A stretch of 34,173 bases of DNA from Caulobacter vibrioides OR37 (GCF_000372645.1 NZ_APMP01000035.1:1-34173); one strand, 5' to 3'; positions 23,781 through 32,300 are shown, numbered from the stretch's first letter. The notes: generated from the letters alone by a model not told the origin. Translations and numbers: made by a program.

Positions 23781-23844
23781 AACATTTGATTTAGAGCCTT
23801 TAGCCCGAGGACGCCCATCCCGCCGGTCAAGGACGGACACGATC

Positions 23845-24336
23845 ATGCCGCTCACCCTTTCCCGCCGCCTCGTTCTCGCGGGCGCCTGCGTCCTGGCGGC
23901 CAGCCCGGCCTTCGCGGGCGAGAAGAAGGAAGAGAAGAAAAAAGAGGGGGACGGCCAGGCGCTCGACCCGACGATCAAGCTTCAGGCGATCACGATCCCG
24001 ATCATCGTCAACGGTCGTATCGTCAACTATGTCTTCGTCAGCATGACCCTGAAGCTGACCTCGGGCACCGATATCGCCATGTTCGAGGGCAAGGAGCCGG
24101 CCTTGCGCGACGCGATCATCCGCGCCGCCTACAAGACGCCGTTCGTCCGGCCCGACACCTGGAAAGAGGTCGATGGTCCAAAACTGACCCGCTTCGTGCT
24201 GGAGCAGGCCAATCTGCTGACCGGCAAGGGCAAGTTCGCGTCCGTCGAGATCACCAAGCAGATCCCTCGTCAGCAGCTGATGCCGCCTAAGCCGGGCGGG
24301 GCCAAGCCGGCGTCGAATCCGGACCTCGATCCCTGA
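23845..24336 (+). CDS. Small exported protein, weakly FliL-like, unknown function
   Basis: 163 residues. Signal peptide at the start (LSRRLVLAGACVLAASPAFA), with a twin arginine but not a full Tat motif. After a lysine/glutamate-rich stretch (EKKEEKKKEGDG) there is a globular part: TIPIIVNGRIVNYVFVSMTLKL, then LRDAIIRAAYKTPF, IPRQQLMP and a proline-rich tail. The strand pattern followed by a helix with LRDAII is reminiscent of FliL-type stomatin-like proteins, but there is no membrane anchor and I would not name it so. Lies between thiL and hppA, 64 bp downstream of the repeat. Confidence 0.8.
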   Translation: MPLTLSRRLVLAGACVLAASPAFAGEKKEEKKKEGDGQALDPTIKLQAITIPIIVNGRIVNYVFVSMTLKLTSGTDIAMFEGKEPALRDAIIRAAYKTPFVRPDTWKEVDGPKLTRFVLEQANLLTGKGKFASVEITKQIPRQQLMPPKPGGAKPASNPDLDP

Positions 24337-24580
24337 TTCCATCTTCCGGTACGGCGAAAGCGACGCCAAACGCTTGTCCCGACACGGGTTGCGCGCTCCT
24401 GGACCATCTGACAGTCTCCTTGGGATGACGCTGTTCCGGCGTCATATTGGGAGCATCGAGGGGGCACGAGGCCAAAGGCCCGCCCGTCGATCCGGGCGTG
24501 GGTTTGACGTGTGTCATTACCTCCAGCCGCCGGGACCGGCATCCCCCTCGTGATTGGAAGCGCGAAGGGGTGAAGAGCTT

Positions 24581-26719
24581 ATGAGTCTTTGGCTTTATCT
24601 GGCCATCGGGGCCGGGCTGCTGGCGGTGCTCTATGGCGCGGTGCAGACGGCCAGTCTGATGCGGGCGTCGCCCGGCAACGCGCGGATGCAGGAGATCGCC
24701 GCGGCGATCCAGGAGGGCGCGCAAGCCTATCTGCGTCGGCAATATCTCACCATCTCGATCGTCGGCGTGGTCATCCTCGTCGCCGTCTATGTCCTGATCG
24801 GCCATTGGGCCGCCCTGGGCTTCCTGGTCGGCGCGGTGCTGTCCGGCGCGGCGGGCTTCGCCGGGATGCTGATCTCGGTGCGCGCCAACGTCCGCACGGC
24901 CCAGGCCTCGTCCGAAGGGCTTTCCAAGGGCCTGTCGCTGGCCTTCACCTCGGGCGCCGTCACCGGGATGCTGGTCGCCGGCTTCGCCCTGCTGGGCGTG
25001 GCGGGCTACTACTACGTGCTGACCGGCGTTCTGGGCCTTGAGCCCACCAGCCGCGAAGTCGTGGACGCCCTCGTGGCCCTGGGCTTCGGCGCCTCGCTGA
25101 TCTCGATCTTCGCCCGTCTGGGCGGCGGCATCTTCACCAAGGGCGCCGACGTGGGCGGCGACCTGGTGGGCAAGGTGGAAGCCGGCATCCCGGAAGATGA
25201 CCCCCGCAACGCCGCGACCATCGCCGACAACGTTGGCGACAACGTCGGCGACTGCGCCGGCATGGCCGCCGACCTGTTCGAGACCTATGCGGTGACCACC
25301 GTCGCCACCATGGTGCTGGCGGCGATCTTCTTCCGCGGGACCGAGGCGGTGTCGGCGATGATGCTGCTGCCGCTGGCGATCTGCGCGGTGTGCATCGTCA
25401 CCTCGATCATCGGCGCGTTCTTCGTCCGCCTGGGCAAGAACAACAACATCATGGGCGCGCTCTATAAGGGCCTGATCGTCACGGGCGCGCTGTCGATCCC
25501 GGCCGTCTGGTACGTGCTGCATCAGCTGGTGCCGACCACGGTCGAGACCGCCACGCGCAGCTATACGGCCGACGGCCTGTTCTATTGCGGCTTGGTCGGC
25601 CTGGCCGTCACGGCCGCGATCGTGATGATCACCGAGTACTATACCGGCACCGGCTTCCGTCCGGTCAAGTCGGTGGCGCAGGCCAGCGTCTCGGGGCACG
25701 GCACGAACGTGATCCAGGGTCTGGCCATGTCGCTGGAAGCCACGGCCCTGCCGGCCCTGACCATCATCGTCGGCATCGTGGTGACCTTTAATCTGGCGGG
25801 CCTGTTCGGCATCGCCATCGCCACCACCACCATGCTGTCGCTGGCTGGCTTCATCGTCGCCCTGGACGCCTTCGGTCCGGTCACCGACAACGCCGGCGGC
25901 ATCGCCGAGATGGCGGGGCTGCCGCCCGAGGTCCGCGTCACCACCGACGCCCTCGACGCCGTGGGCAACACCACCAAGGCCGTGACCAAGGGTTACGCCA
26001 TCGGTTCGGCCGGCCTGGGCGCCCTGGTGCTGTTCGCCGCCTATACCGAGGACCTGAAGTTCTTCTCGGCGCACGCCGCGTCGGGCAGCTTCTTCGACGG
26101 CATGGGTCCGGTGACCTTCGACCTGTCCAACCCCTATGTCGTGGTCGGCCTGCTGTTCGGCGGCCTGCTGCCGTTCCTGTTCGGCGGCCTGTCGATGACC
26201 GCCGTCGGGCGCGCCGCCGAGTCGGTGGTCGCGGAGGTCCGTCGTCAGTTCCGCGAAAACCCGGGCATCATGACCGGCGAGGTGAAGCCGGAGTATGGCA
26301 AGGCGGTGGACATCCTGACCAAGGCGGCGATCCGCGAGATGATCGTGCCCAGCCTGCTGCCGGTCGTCTCGCCGGTGGTGCTGTTCTTCGTGATCAAGGC
26401 CATCGCCGGCAAGGTCGACGCCTTCGCCGCCCTCGGCGCCATGCTGATGGGCGTGATCGTCACCGGCCTGTTCGTCGCCATCTCGATGACCAGCGGCGGC
26501 GGCGCCTGGGACAACGCCAAGAAGGTGATCGAGGAAGGCTTCACCGACAAGAACGGCGTCCTGCACAAGAAGGGCGGCGAGACCCACAAGGCCGCCGTCA
26601 CCGGCGACACGGTCGGCGACCCCTACAAGGACACGTCGGGCCCGGCCGTGAACCCGATGATCAAGATCACCAACATCGTGGCCCTGCTGCTGCTGGCGGT
26701 CCTGGCCCACGCCGGCTGA
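24581..26719 (+). CDS. hppA: Membrane-bound proton-translocating pyrophosphatase (K+-independent type)
   Basis: 712 residues with about 16 hydrophobic helices. Hydrolyses pyrophosphate and pumps H+ into the periplasm or an internal compartment. Seen: the substrate-binding block GADVGGDLVGKVEAGIPEDD (188-207), DNVGDNVGDCAGMAADLF with its aspartates, and the C-terminal GDTVGDPYKDTSGPAVNPMI. The K+-dependence position in GNTTKA is Lys466; Lys marks the K+-independent class (Ala marks the K+-dependent one). The ATG at 24581 starts the first helix (MSLWLYLAIGAGLL); the frame from 24554 adds unsupported residues. A good terminator follows 23 bp after the stop. Confidence 0.97.
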   Translation: MSLWLYLAIGAGLLAVLYGAVQTASLMRASPGNARMQEIAAAIQEGAQAYLRRQYLTISIVGVVILVAVYVLIGHWAALGFLVGAVLSGAAGFAGMLISVRANVRTAQASSEGLSKGLSLAFTSGAVTGMLVAGFALLGVAGYYYVLTGVLGLEPTSREVVDALVALGFGASLISIFARLGGGIFTKGADVGGDLVGKVEAGIPEDDPRNAATIADNVGDNVGDCAGMAADLFETYAVTTVATMVLAAIFFRGTEAVSAMMLLPLAICAVCIVTSIIGAFFVRLGKNNNIMGALYKGLIVTGALSIPAVWYVLHQLVPTTVETATRSYTADGLFYCGLVGLAVTAAIVMITEYYTGTGFRPVKSVAQASVSGHGTNVIQGLAMSLEATALPALTIIVGIVVTFNLAGLFGIAIATTTMLSLAGFIVALDAFGPVTDNAGGIAEMAGLPPEVRVTTDALDAVGNTTKAVTKGYAIGSAGLGALVLFAAYTEDLKFFSAHAASGSFFDGMGPVTFDLSNPYVVVGLLFGGLLPFLFGGLSMTAVGRAAESVVAEVRRQFRENPGIMTGEVKPEYGKAVDILTKAAIREMIVPSLLPVVSPVVLFFVIKAIAGKVDAFAALGAMLMGVIVTGLFVAISMTSGGGAWDNAKKVIEEGFTDKNGVLHKKGGETHKAAVTGDTVGDPYKDTSGPAVNPMIKITNIVALLLLAVLAHAG

Positions 26720-26742
26720 TCCTCGGCGCGGCGTGAAACGTC

Positions 26743-26772
26743 GAACGCCTCGGAGGAGACTCCGGGGCGTTC
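26743..26772 (+). terminator. Intrinsic terminator after hppA
   Basis: Stem of 13 bp with one G-U pair (GAACGCCTCGGAG / CTCCGGGGCGTTC) around a GAGA loop, followed by TGCTTT. Closes the hppA transcript. Confidence 0.85.
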
Positions 26773-26801
26773 TGCTTTAGGCGTTGAACACCACCTCTTG
26801 C

Positions 26802-26932
26802 CCCGACCTCCCCGGCGAATGGCGGGGTCCAGAGGCATCCGGAGCGGTCGGGATGATCCGAGGTGCGCCCATTGCGCGTGTCGAACGCTCGTGGGTTCGA
26901 GCTGGGCCCCGGTATTCGCCGGGGAGATCGGG
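26802..26932. repeat. 131-bp inverted-repeat element
   Basis: Ends of 31 bp are inverted repeats matching at 27 of 31 positions, outermost CCCGACCTCCCCGGCG and CGCCGGGGAGATCGGG, each arm also a short hairpin (CCCCGGCGAATGGCGGGG on the left). The centre is unrelated to the 112-bp element at 7038. Looks like another family of dispersed intergenic palindrome. No coding sequence is supported in 26720-27110. Confidence 0.8.
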
Positions 26933-27051
26933 ATTGGTGGCGGCGAAAAGCGAGGGCGGTCTAGTACACGTCCTCGAGGTCCATCCGGCTCAGCGCGTCG
27001 TTTACGTTCGCCGAAGGGCGGTGTGACCTTTCCTGATCCATCGGGCAGACG

Positions 27052-27081
27052 AAAAAGCCGCCCGTCTTCCGACGAGCGGCT
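27052..27081 (-). terminator. Intrinsic terminator after bamE
   Basis: On the minus strand AGCCGCTCGTC pairs with GACGGGCGGCT (one mismatch, GGAA loop) and runs into TTTTTC, a good U-tract, 30 bp past the bamE stop. Confidence 0.85.
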
Positions 27082-27110
27082 GTTCGAAAGTCGAATAATC
27101 GACGGAAGCT

Positions 27111-27596
27111 CTAGCGGCGGTCGCCCGGGCGCTGGCCGGGCGCCGTATCGTCTTGCGGCAGCATCCCGCCACGACCGACGTTGCCCAGCAGCTGTTCGAG
27201 GATGGTCATCTCGCGGCCGCGGGTCGGCGTTTCACGGCCGTTATAGGCGATGACCTTGCCGTCCTTCAGCGTGTAGGTGTTCACCGAGGCGACCTTTTCG
27301 TCGGCCGGGTTGAACTTGATGGCCACGACGTCGCGCTTGATCACGCGCGGCATGTAGAAGGCCACGCGGTCGGTGGTCTGCGAGATGTAGTACCAGGTGT
27401 TGTTGTCGAAGGTCGAAACCGCCGACGGCGAACCCAGCTTTTCCATCAGGGTCGACTTGCTGTCCTGCCCGACCTTCATGTCGGCGGGCTTGTTGTCGAT
27501 GGCCTGGAAGCCGGAGTAGCTCGTCAGCGGCGTGCAGGCCGAAGACGCGAGGGCCACGGCCAGGACGGCGGCGGCGAGAACGGCGGGGCGAGACAT
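27111..27596 (-). CDS. bamE: Outer membrane assembly lipoprotein BamE (SmpA/OmlA)
   Basis: 161 residues. BamE stabilises the BAM complex that inserts beta-barrel proteins such as the receptor at 1225. Seen: signal peptide and lipobox (VALASSAC, Cys21), then the SmpA/OmlA core: GQDSKSTLMEKLGSPSAVSTF with NNTWYYIS, then VAIKFNPADEKVASVN. The C-terminal tail beyond about residue 120 is polar and extended, a usual alphaproteobacterial feature. The start ATG at 27596 is preceded by a TTG. It is divergent from the CBP3 gene, with 120 bp between. Confidence 0.95.
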   Translation of the reverse strand: MSRPAVLAAAVLAVALASSACTPLTSYSGFQAIDNKPADMKVGQDSKSTLMEKLGSPSAVSTFDNNTWYYISQTTDRVAFYMPRVIKRDVVAIKFNPADEKVASVNTYTLKDGKVIAYNGRETPTRGREMTILEQLLGNVGRGGMLPQDDTAPGQRPGDRR

Positions 27597-27716
27597 CAAG
27601 GCTCCGAACCGGAAAAATGCAGACTTTGACCTATCGCCCGCGGGAGCTTAGTTCAATGCCCGCGTGAAAGCGGATACCGCGCATAGCGGTATGTCGCGGC
27701 GAAATCGAGGCGTTTG

Positions 27717-28247
27717 ATGTTTTTGGACAGGTTGCTTAAGCCCAGGCCGGCCAAGGCGGCGGGCGCCAAGCTTTATGCTTCGGCGGTCGGGCAGGCGCGG
27801 TCGGCGGCCTTTTATCGCGATTTCGGCGTGCGCGACTCGATGGAGGGCCGCTTCGAACTGTTCAGCCTGCACGTGATCTTCCTGATCGAGCGGCTGAAGG
27901 GGCAGGGAGAGGCGGCGGCGGAAACCTCGCAGGCCGTTTTCGATTCCTATGTGAAGGGCCTGGATGACGCGTTCCGCGAGATCGGCGTGGCCGACACCTC
28001 GGTCGGCAAGAAAATGAAGAAGCTGGCCGGCGCCTTCTACGGGCGGCTGAAGGCCTATGACGAAGCGGTCGCCAGCCTGCCGGAAAACACGGCGCTGATC
28101 GACTTTCTGGCCCGCACCGCGTTCGAGGAGCGCGCAGAGGGCGACGTGGCGGCGCTCGCCGCCTATGTCGCCTCCGCGCGCGGAATGCTGGCGGACCAGT
28201 CGCTGGACGCCCTGCTGCAAGGAGACGTGACATGGCCGAACCCGTGA
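27717..28247 (+). CDS. Ubiquinol-cytochrome c chaperone (CBP3/UQCC1 domain)
   Basis: 176 residues. CBP3-like proteins help assemble the cytochrome bc1 complex in alphaproteobacteria and mitochondria. Seen: the domain opening LYASAVGQARSAAFYRDFGV, then GRFELFSLHVIFLIERLKGQ, SYVKGLDDAFREIGVADTSV and KKMKKLAGAFYGRLKAYDEA, in order and at full length. The ATG at 27717 is preceded by a TTG. It overlaps the next gene by 16 bp, so they are coupled. Confidence 0.92.
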   Translation: MFLDRLLKPRPAKAAGAKLYASAVGQARSAAFYRDFGVRDSMEGRFELFSLHVIFLIERLKGQGEAAAETSQAVFDSYVKGLDDAFREIGVADTSVGKKMKKLAGAFYGRLKAYDEAVASLPENTALIDFLARTAFEERAEGDVAALAAYVASARGMLADQSLDALLQGDVTWPNP

Positions 28248-28771
28248 CCGCCGCCTGGCCGTGCGAAATTCCGCTGGCCCAGGTCGACCGAGGCGCGGTC
28301 AAGCTGCGCCTTCAGCCCGACGCGGCCCAGCGCAAGGCTATCGCCAAGCAGCTTGGTCTTGTCAGCCTGGAGGCGCTGAGCGCCGAGGTCTACCTGACCT
28401 CTTGGCTGGACGGCGCCGAGGTCTCGGGCGTGCTGCGGGCGCGCGTGGTGCAGACCTGCGGCGCGACGGCCGACGACTTCGAGACCCCGATCGACGCCCG
28501 CTTCGACCTGAAGGTCCTGCCGGCCAATAGCCAGAACGCCCCGCAGGAGGCGTTCGGCGACCTGGGCATCGATCCCGACGGCGACGACCCGCCCGACGTG
28601 CTCGAGGGCGATAGGATCGACGTCTCCGGCTATGTCGTCGAGCACCTGGCCCTGGAGCTCGATCCGTTCCCCCGCAAGCCGGGCGCGGTGTTCGTGCAGC
28701 CGCCGGAGCCGGTCGAACTTTCTCCGTTCGCGGCGCTCAAGAGCCTGAAAGCGGCGAAAGACGAGGGCTGA
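28232..28771 (+). CDS. DUF177/YceD-family protein
   Basis: 179 residues. YceD proteins are linked to 23S rRNA accumulation and usually sit by rpmF or fatty acid genes; the function is not settled. Seen: the family core RARVVQTCGATADDFETPID with a single cysteine (many homologues have a C-X-V/T motif), then VDVSGY-like VSGYVVEHLALELDPFPRKP toward the end. It lies upstream of plsX, the normal alphaproteobacterial order, and overlaps the CBP3 gene. Confidence 0.88.
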   Translation: MAEPVTAAWPCEIPLAQVDRGAVKLRLQPDAAQRKAIAKQLGLVSLEALSAEVYLTSWLDGAEVSGVLRARVVQTCGATADDFETPIDARFDLKVLPANSQNAPQEAFGDLGIDPDGDDPPDVLEGDRIDVSGYVVEHLALELDPFPRKPGAVFVQPPEPVELSPFAALKSLKAAKDEG

Positions 28772-28791
28772 ACGGCTCGACTCGCCCGCTT

Positions 28792-28806
28792 GCGTGATAT
28801 TCACGC
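28792..28806. promoter_or_regulatory. Perfect palindrome upstream of plsX
   Basis: GCGTGA-TAT-TCACGC, 15 bp, 60 bp before the proposed plsX start and 21 bp after the DUF177 gene. The size and position suit a repressor operator for the plsX-fabH unit. No regulator can be named. Confidence 0.4.
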
Positions 28807-28865
28807 GGATGTATCTTCCGCCGCCTTGGAAAAGGCGGCCCGCCTGTTGGAGCTTCTCGCGCCAC

Positions 28866-29936
28866 GTGCCCCAATCCGTAGTCATCTCCGTCGACGCCAT
28901 GGGCGGCGACCACGGTCCGTCGATCGTCGTGCCGGGCGTCGCACAGGCCGCCCAGGCCCTGCCGGGCGTGCGTTTTCTGCTGCACGGCGATAGCGCGCGG
29001 ATCGAGGCGGAACTGGCCCGTTGCCCCGCGGCGCGCGCGGTCAGCGAGGTCCGCCACTGCGACAAGGCCATCGCCATGGACGAAAAGCCCGCCCAGGCCA
29101 TGCGCCGGGGCAAGGGCTCGTCGATGTGGAACGCCATCGAGTCGGTTCGCGCGGACGAGGCCCAGGCCTGCGTCTCGGCCGGCAACACCGGCGCCCTGAT
29201 GGCCATCTCCAAGCTGATCCTGCGTATGGGCGCGGAGCTGGAGCGTCCCGCCATCGTCGCCAACTGGCCGAACATGAAGGGCGTCGCCACGGTCCTGGAC
29301 GTCGGCGCCAATGTCGAGAGCGACGCGGACCAGCTGGTCGAGTTCGCGATCATGGGCGCGGCCTTCCACCACGCGATGCATGGCGTGGAGCGCCCCACGG
29401 TCGGGCTGCTGAACGTCGGCTCCGAGGACCAGAAGGGCCACGAGGAAGTGCGCGAGGCCCACGCCATCCTGCGCGAGGCCAAGCTCGATTTCGACTATCA
29501 CGGCTTTGTCGAGGGCAGCGACCTGGCCTACGGCGTCGTGGACGTGGTCGTCACCGACGGTTTCACCGGCAATGTCGCCCTGAAGACCGCCGAAGGCATG
29601 GCGCGGTTCTTCTCGAACGAGATCAGGACCACCTTGACCTCCGGGCCGCTGGCCATGCTGGGGGCCATGATCGCCTCTGGCGCGCTGAAGAGGATGCGCC
29701 AGCGGCTGGATCCCAGCCGGGTCAACGGCGCCCCGCTGCTGGGGCTCAACGGCATCGTGGTCAAGAGCCACGGTGGCGCGGACGCCAACGGCTTCGCCTC
29801 GGCCGTGCGGGTCGCCATCAATCTCGCGCGCAGCGATTTCCGCGCCGAGATCGACAGAAATCTGAAGAGCCTGACCGCCGCCGCGGCCAAGGACGAAGCC
29901 TCGAAGGCGGGGCAGGACCAGGGAGCGGTCGAGTGA
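28866..29936 (+). CDS. plsX: Phosphate acyltransferase PlsX
   Basis: 356 residues from the GTG at 28866. Makes acyl-phosphate from acyl-ACP, the first step of phospholipid synthesis with PlsY. Seen: VVISVDAMGGDHGPSIVVPG at the start, GKGSSMWNAIESVRA, SAGNTGALMAISKLILR, and the later HGFVEGSDLAYG and DGFTGNVALKTAEG. The frame opens at 28794, but only the GTG gives the family start; a GGAG lies 13 bp ahead of it. It overlaps fabH by 4 bp (GTGA), the normal lipid-gene pairing. Confidence 0.95.
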   Translation: MPQSVVISVDAMGGDHGPSIVVPGVAQAAQALPGVRFLLHGDSARIEAELARCPAARAVSEVRHCDKAIAMDEKPAQAMRRGKGSSMWNAIESVRADEAQACVSAGNTGALMAISKLILRMGAELERPAIVANWPNMKGVATVLDVGANVESDADQLVEFAIMGAAFHHAMHGVERPTVGLLNVGSEDQKGHEEVREAHAILREAKLDFDYHGFVEGSDLAYGVVDVVVTDGFTGNVALKTAEGMARFFSNEIRTTLTSGPLAMLGAMIASGALKRMRQRLDPSRVNGAPLLGLNGIVVKSHGGADANGFASAVRVAINLARSDFRAEIDRNLKSLTAAAAKDEASKAGQDQGAVE

Positions 29937-30910
29937 GCTTAGTGAGAAGCGTGGTGACCGGGGTCGGCGCGTACCTGCCGCCCAAGGTCGTGACCAATGA
30001 CGATCTGGCCAAGTTCGTCGACACCAGCGACGAATGGATCGTCGAGCGCACGGGCATCCGCCAACGCCACCAGGCCGCCGACGACCAGCCGGTCTCCGAT
30101 CTCGCCACCGAGGCCGCCAAGGAGGCCCTGGCGGCCGCCGGCAAGACCGCCGCCGACGTTGATCTGATCATCGTGGCCACCACCACGGCCGACCTGACCT
30201 TTCCCGCCGTCGCCACCATGGTCCAGCGCAAGCTGGGCGCGCCGGTCGGCATCGCCTTCGACGTCCAGGCTGTCTGCTCGGGCTTCGTCTACGCGCTGAG
30301 CGTCGCCGACGGCTTCGTGGCGCGCGGTCACGCCAAGTGCGCCCTGGTGATCGGCGCCGAGACCATGACCCGCCTGATGGACTGGAGCGACCGCGGCACC
30401 TGCGTGCTGTTCGGCGACGGGGCCGGCGCGGTCGTGGTGGAGGCCAAGGCGGGCGAGGGGACCACGGCCGACCAAGGCCTGCAGGGCTTTGCCCTGCGCG
30501 CCGACGGGACCAAGCAGGACCTGCTTTATGTCGACGGCGGCGTTTCGACCACCGGCACGGTCGGCAAGCTGCGGATGCTGGGCAACCAGGTCTTCAAGCA
30601 CGCCGTGGTCAACATCTCCGAAGCCATCCATGCCGCGGCCGCCAACGCGGGCGTCGCCGTGGCGGATGTCGACTGGTTCATCCCGCACCAGGCCAATCAG
30701 CGCATTCTGGCCGGCGTGGCCCATCGCTGCGGCATCGACGAGAACAAGGTGATCTCGACCGTCGCCATCCACGCCAACACCTCGGCCGCTTCGATTCCGC
30801 TGGCCCTGGCCCACGGGATCAAGGACGGCCGAATCAAGAAGGGCGACCTTCTGTTGCTGGAAGCCATGGGCGGCGGCCTGACCTGGGGCGCCTGCGTCCT
30901 TCGCCTTTAA
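29933..30910 (+). CDS. fabH: 3-Oxoacyl-ACP synthase III (FabH)
   Basis: 325 residues from the GTG at 29933, which overlaps the plsX stop. Starts fatty acid synthesis by condensing acetyl-CoA with malonyl-ACP. The catalytic triad is visible: C115 in QAVCSGFVYAL, H252 in PHQANQRI and N282 in HANTSAAS. DEWIVERTGIRQRH and GGGLTWGACVLRL are also typical. The open frame begins far upstream in the plsX reading region; that part is a shadow. A hairpin CTTCGCC / GGCGAAG (30899-30917) straddles the stop codon and may weaken read-through to ihfA. Confidence 0.97.
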   Translation: MSLVRSVVTGVGAYLPPKVVTNDDLAKFVDTSDEWIVERTGIRQRHQAADDQPVSDLATEAAKEALAAAGKTAADVDLIIVATTTADLTFPAVATMVQRKLGAPVGIAFDVQAVCSGFVYALSVADGFVARGHAKCALVIGAETMTRLMDWSDRGTCVLFGDGAGAVVVEAKAGEGTTADQGLQGFALRADGTKQDLLYVDGGVSTTGTVGKLRMLGNQVFKHAVVNISEAIHAAAANAGVAVADVDWFIPHQANQRILAGVAHRCGIDENKVISTVAIHANTSAASIPLALAHGIKDGRIKKGDLLLLEAMGGGLTWGACVLRL

Positions 30911-31107
30911 GGCGAAGCTTGCCCAAGCTTGCGCTCGGGCATGAACTCCTGTCCTTGAGTCTTTGACTTCATGCGATAATCACGGCATGAGGTCATCGGT
31001 GAATTCGGGCGCGGCCAAACGAGGGTGGCGGCGCCGCATCGGACTTGCCGCGAGTACTCCGTCTTAAGCGGCCTCCGCGCCGCTTCGATACGCGTGAAGG
31101 GGGTTGC

Positions 31108-31410
31108 ATGAAGGGCGCTACTTTGACCCGGGCCGACCTGTGCGAGGCGGTCCATGAAGAGGTCGGACTGACCCGTCAGGACTGCGCTGGACTGGTCGAG
31201 CGCACCCTGGATCTCGTGGCCGAGGCGCTGGAAGAGGGCGAAACGGTCAAGCTTTCCGGTTTCGGCGTCTTCCAGGTCCGTTCCAAGCGCGCGCGCATGG
31301 GCCGTAATCCCAAGACCGGCGAGCCGGCCGAGATCGAGCCCCGTCGGGTGATCGGCTTCCGGGCTTCCCAAGTCATGAAGGCGCGAATCGATCGCGCGCT
31401 CGGCGACTAG
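31108..31410 (+). CDS. ihfA: Integration host factor alpha subunit
   Basis: 100 residues. IHF, with IhfB, bends DNA sharply and helps organise the chromosome and sigma-54 or replication-linked promoters. Seen: TLTRADLCEAVHEEVGLTR, VKLSGFGVFQVRSKRARMGR and the intercalating-proline motif GRNPKTGEP (P68). The ATG at 31108 has a good ribosome binding site (AAGGGGG); the frame begins at 31045 but that adds an unrelated stretch. The MerR gene follows after 2 bp, a conserved pair in alphaproteobacteria. Confidence 0.97.
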   Translation: MKGATLTRADLCEAVHEEVGLTRQDCAGLVERTLDLVAEALEEGETVKLSGFGVFQVRSKRARMGRNPKTGEPAEIEPRRVIGFRASQVMKARIDRALGD

Positions 31411-31412
31411 GG

Positions 31413-31850
31413 ATGGCCGCGGTGGCGAAGGGGCCTAACGCCTTCCGCACGATTTCCGAGGCCGCCGACGAATTGGGCGTGCCTCAACACGTTCTGCGCT
31501 TTTGGGAAACCAAGTTCTCGTTCATCCGGCCGATGAAGCGAGCGGGCGGCCGACGCTTCTATCGGCCCCAGGACGTCGCCGTTCTGAACGGCGTGCGAAC
31601 CTTGCTGCACAGCGAAGGCCTGACCATCAAGGGCGTCCAGAAGCTGCACCGCGACCACGGGCTGGCGCAGGTGATCGCCGCGGGTCTTGGCGCGAATGGG
31701 GCGGCGAACCTGGATCCCGAGGTGGATTACAAGGACGACGCCGCGGCCGCCCGACGTTTGGATGACCGCGCCCGTCATCGCCTGGCGTTTGCTCTCGACG
31801 ACCTCACGGCCGTGAAATCCCGCCTCGACGGTCTTCTGGCGCGCGGCTGA
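31413..31850 (+). CDS. MerR-family transcriptional regulator
   Basis: 145 residues. Seen: the winged helix-turn-helix AFRTISEAADELGVPQHVLR, then FWETKFSFIRPMKRAGGRRF and YRPQDVAVLNGVRTLLHSEG, the full MerR DNA-binding layout. The C-terminal half is helical with no cysteines, so no metal-binding or effector site can be named. It is co-transcribed with ihfA, as in many alphaproteobacteria, where its target is unknown. Confidence 0.93.
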   Translation: MAAVAKGPNAFRTISEAADELGVPQHVLRFWETKFSFIRPMKRAGGRRFYRPQDVAVLNGVRTLLHSEGLTIKGVQKLHRDHGLAQVIAAGLGANGAANLDPEVDYKDDAAAARRLDDRARHRLAFALDDLTAVKSRLDGLLARG

Positions 31851-31880
31851 ACGCGCCGTCGATTTCGTCCGAAATCGCTG

Positions 31881-31909
31881 TTGCCCAACCCCCGAGCGGC
31901 GCCTATAAG
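31881..31909 (+). promoter_or_regulatory. Promoter of tRNA-Pro
   Basis: -35 TTGCCC (31881-31886) and -10 TATAAG (31904-31909) with a 17-bp spacer, 16 bp before the tRNA. This is the clearest promoter in the window. Confidence 0.75.
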
Positions 31910-31925
31910 GGCGCTCCTTCCGCGT

Positions 31926-32002
<77 letters not shown>

Positions 32003-32015
32003 TTCGCGGAAGACG

Positions 32016-32043
32016 AAAGGCCGCCCTTCGGGGCGGCCTTTTT
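32016..32043 (+). terminator. Intrinsic terminator after tRNA-Pro
   Basis: Perfect 11-bp stem AAAGGCCGCCC / GGGCGGCCTTT with a stable TTCG tetraloop, followed by more T (TTTTTC). It also lies just past the stop of the convergent DUF2842 gene and may serve both. Confidence 0.95.
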
Positions 32044-32063
32044 CATGTTCCGTCGCCTCGCGG

Positions 32064-32300
32064 TTATCGCTGGCCGACGTCGAGCGGCTTGTCGGCCTTG
32101 CCCATCCAGGAGATCAGCGGAATCACCGGCAGGACCCAACCCATGCCCAGCGCCACGAAGTAAACGAGGTGCACCAGGCGGTTGGGCGGCAGTCGGTCGT
32201 ACAGGCTGGTGAAGACCCAGATCCAGGCGAACAACACGACCATGACCGCGAGCGAGCCGATCAGCTTGCGCGGGCGGGCGGGAATCAGGGGAGCGCTCAC
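32064..32300 (-). CDS. DUF2842-family small membrane protein
   Basis: 78 residues from the GTG at 32300. Two hydrophobic helices (LIGSLAVMVVLFAWIWVFTS and LVHLVYFVALGMGWVLPVIP) separated by YDRLPPNR, a layout of the alphaproteobacterial DUF2842 family, inner membrane, function unknown. The GTG overlaps the stop of the upstream YeaQ-type gene (GTGA), so the two are translated together. The frame runs further upstream but that part is a shadow of the neighbour. Confidence 0.85.
   Translation of the reverse strand: MSAPLIPARPRKLIGSLAVMVVLFAWIWVFTSLYDRLPPNRLVHLVYFVALGMGWVLPVIPLISWMGKADKPLDVGQR

Noticed and set aside
24287..26710. An 807-codon open frame on the minus strand
   Set aside because: Fully antisense to hppA with a His/Gly/Asp-rich product and no domain; a shadow frame.
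29021..29932. Upstream extension of the fabH frame
   Set aside because: Lies within plsX in another frame, has no family similarity, and fabH has a coupled GTG start at 29933.
30965..30994. Imperfect dyad GACTTCATGC / GCATGAGGTC before ihfA as an operator or promoter
   Set aside because: TTGACT and GATAAT are present but only 6 bp apart; spacing does not fit a promoter and the dyad has a mismatch.
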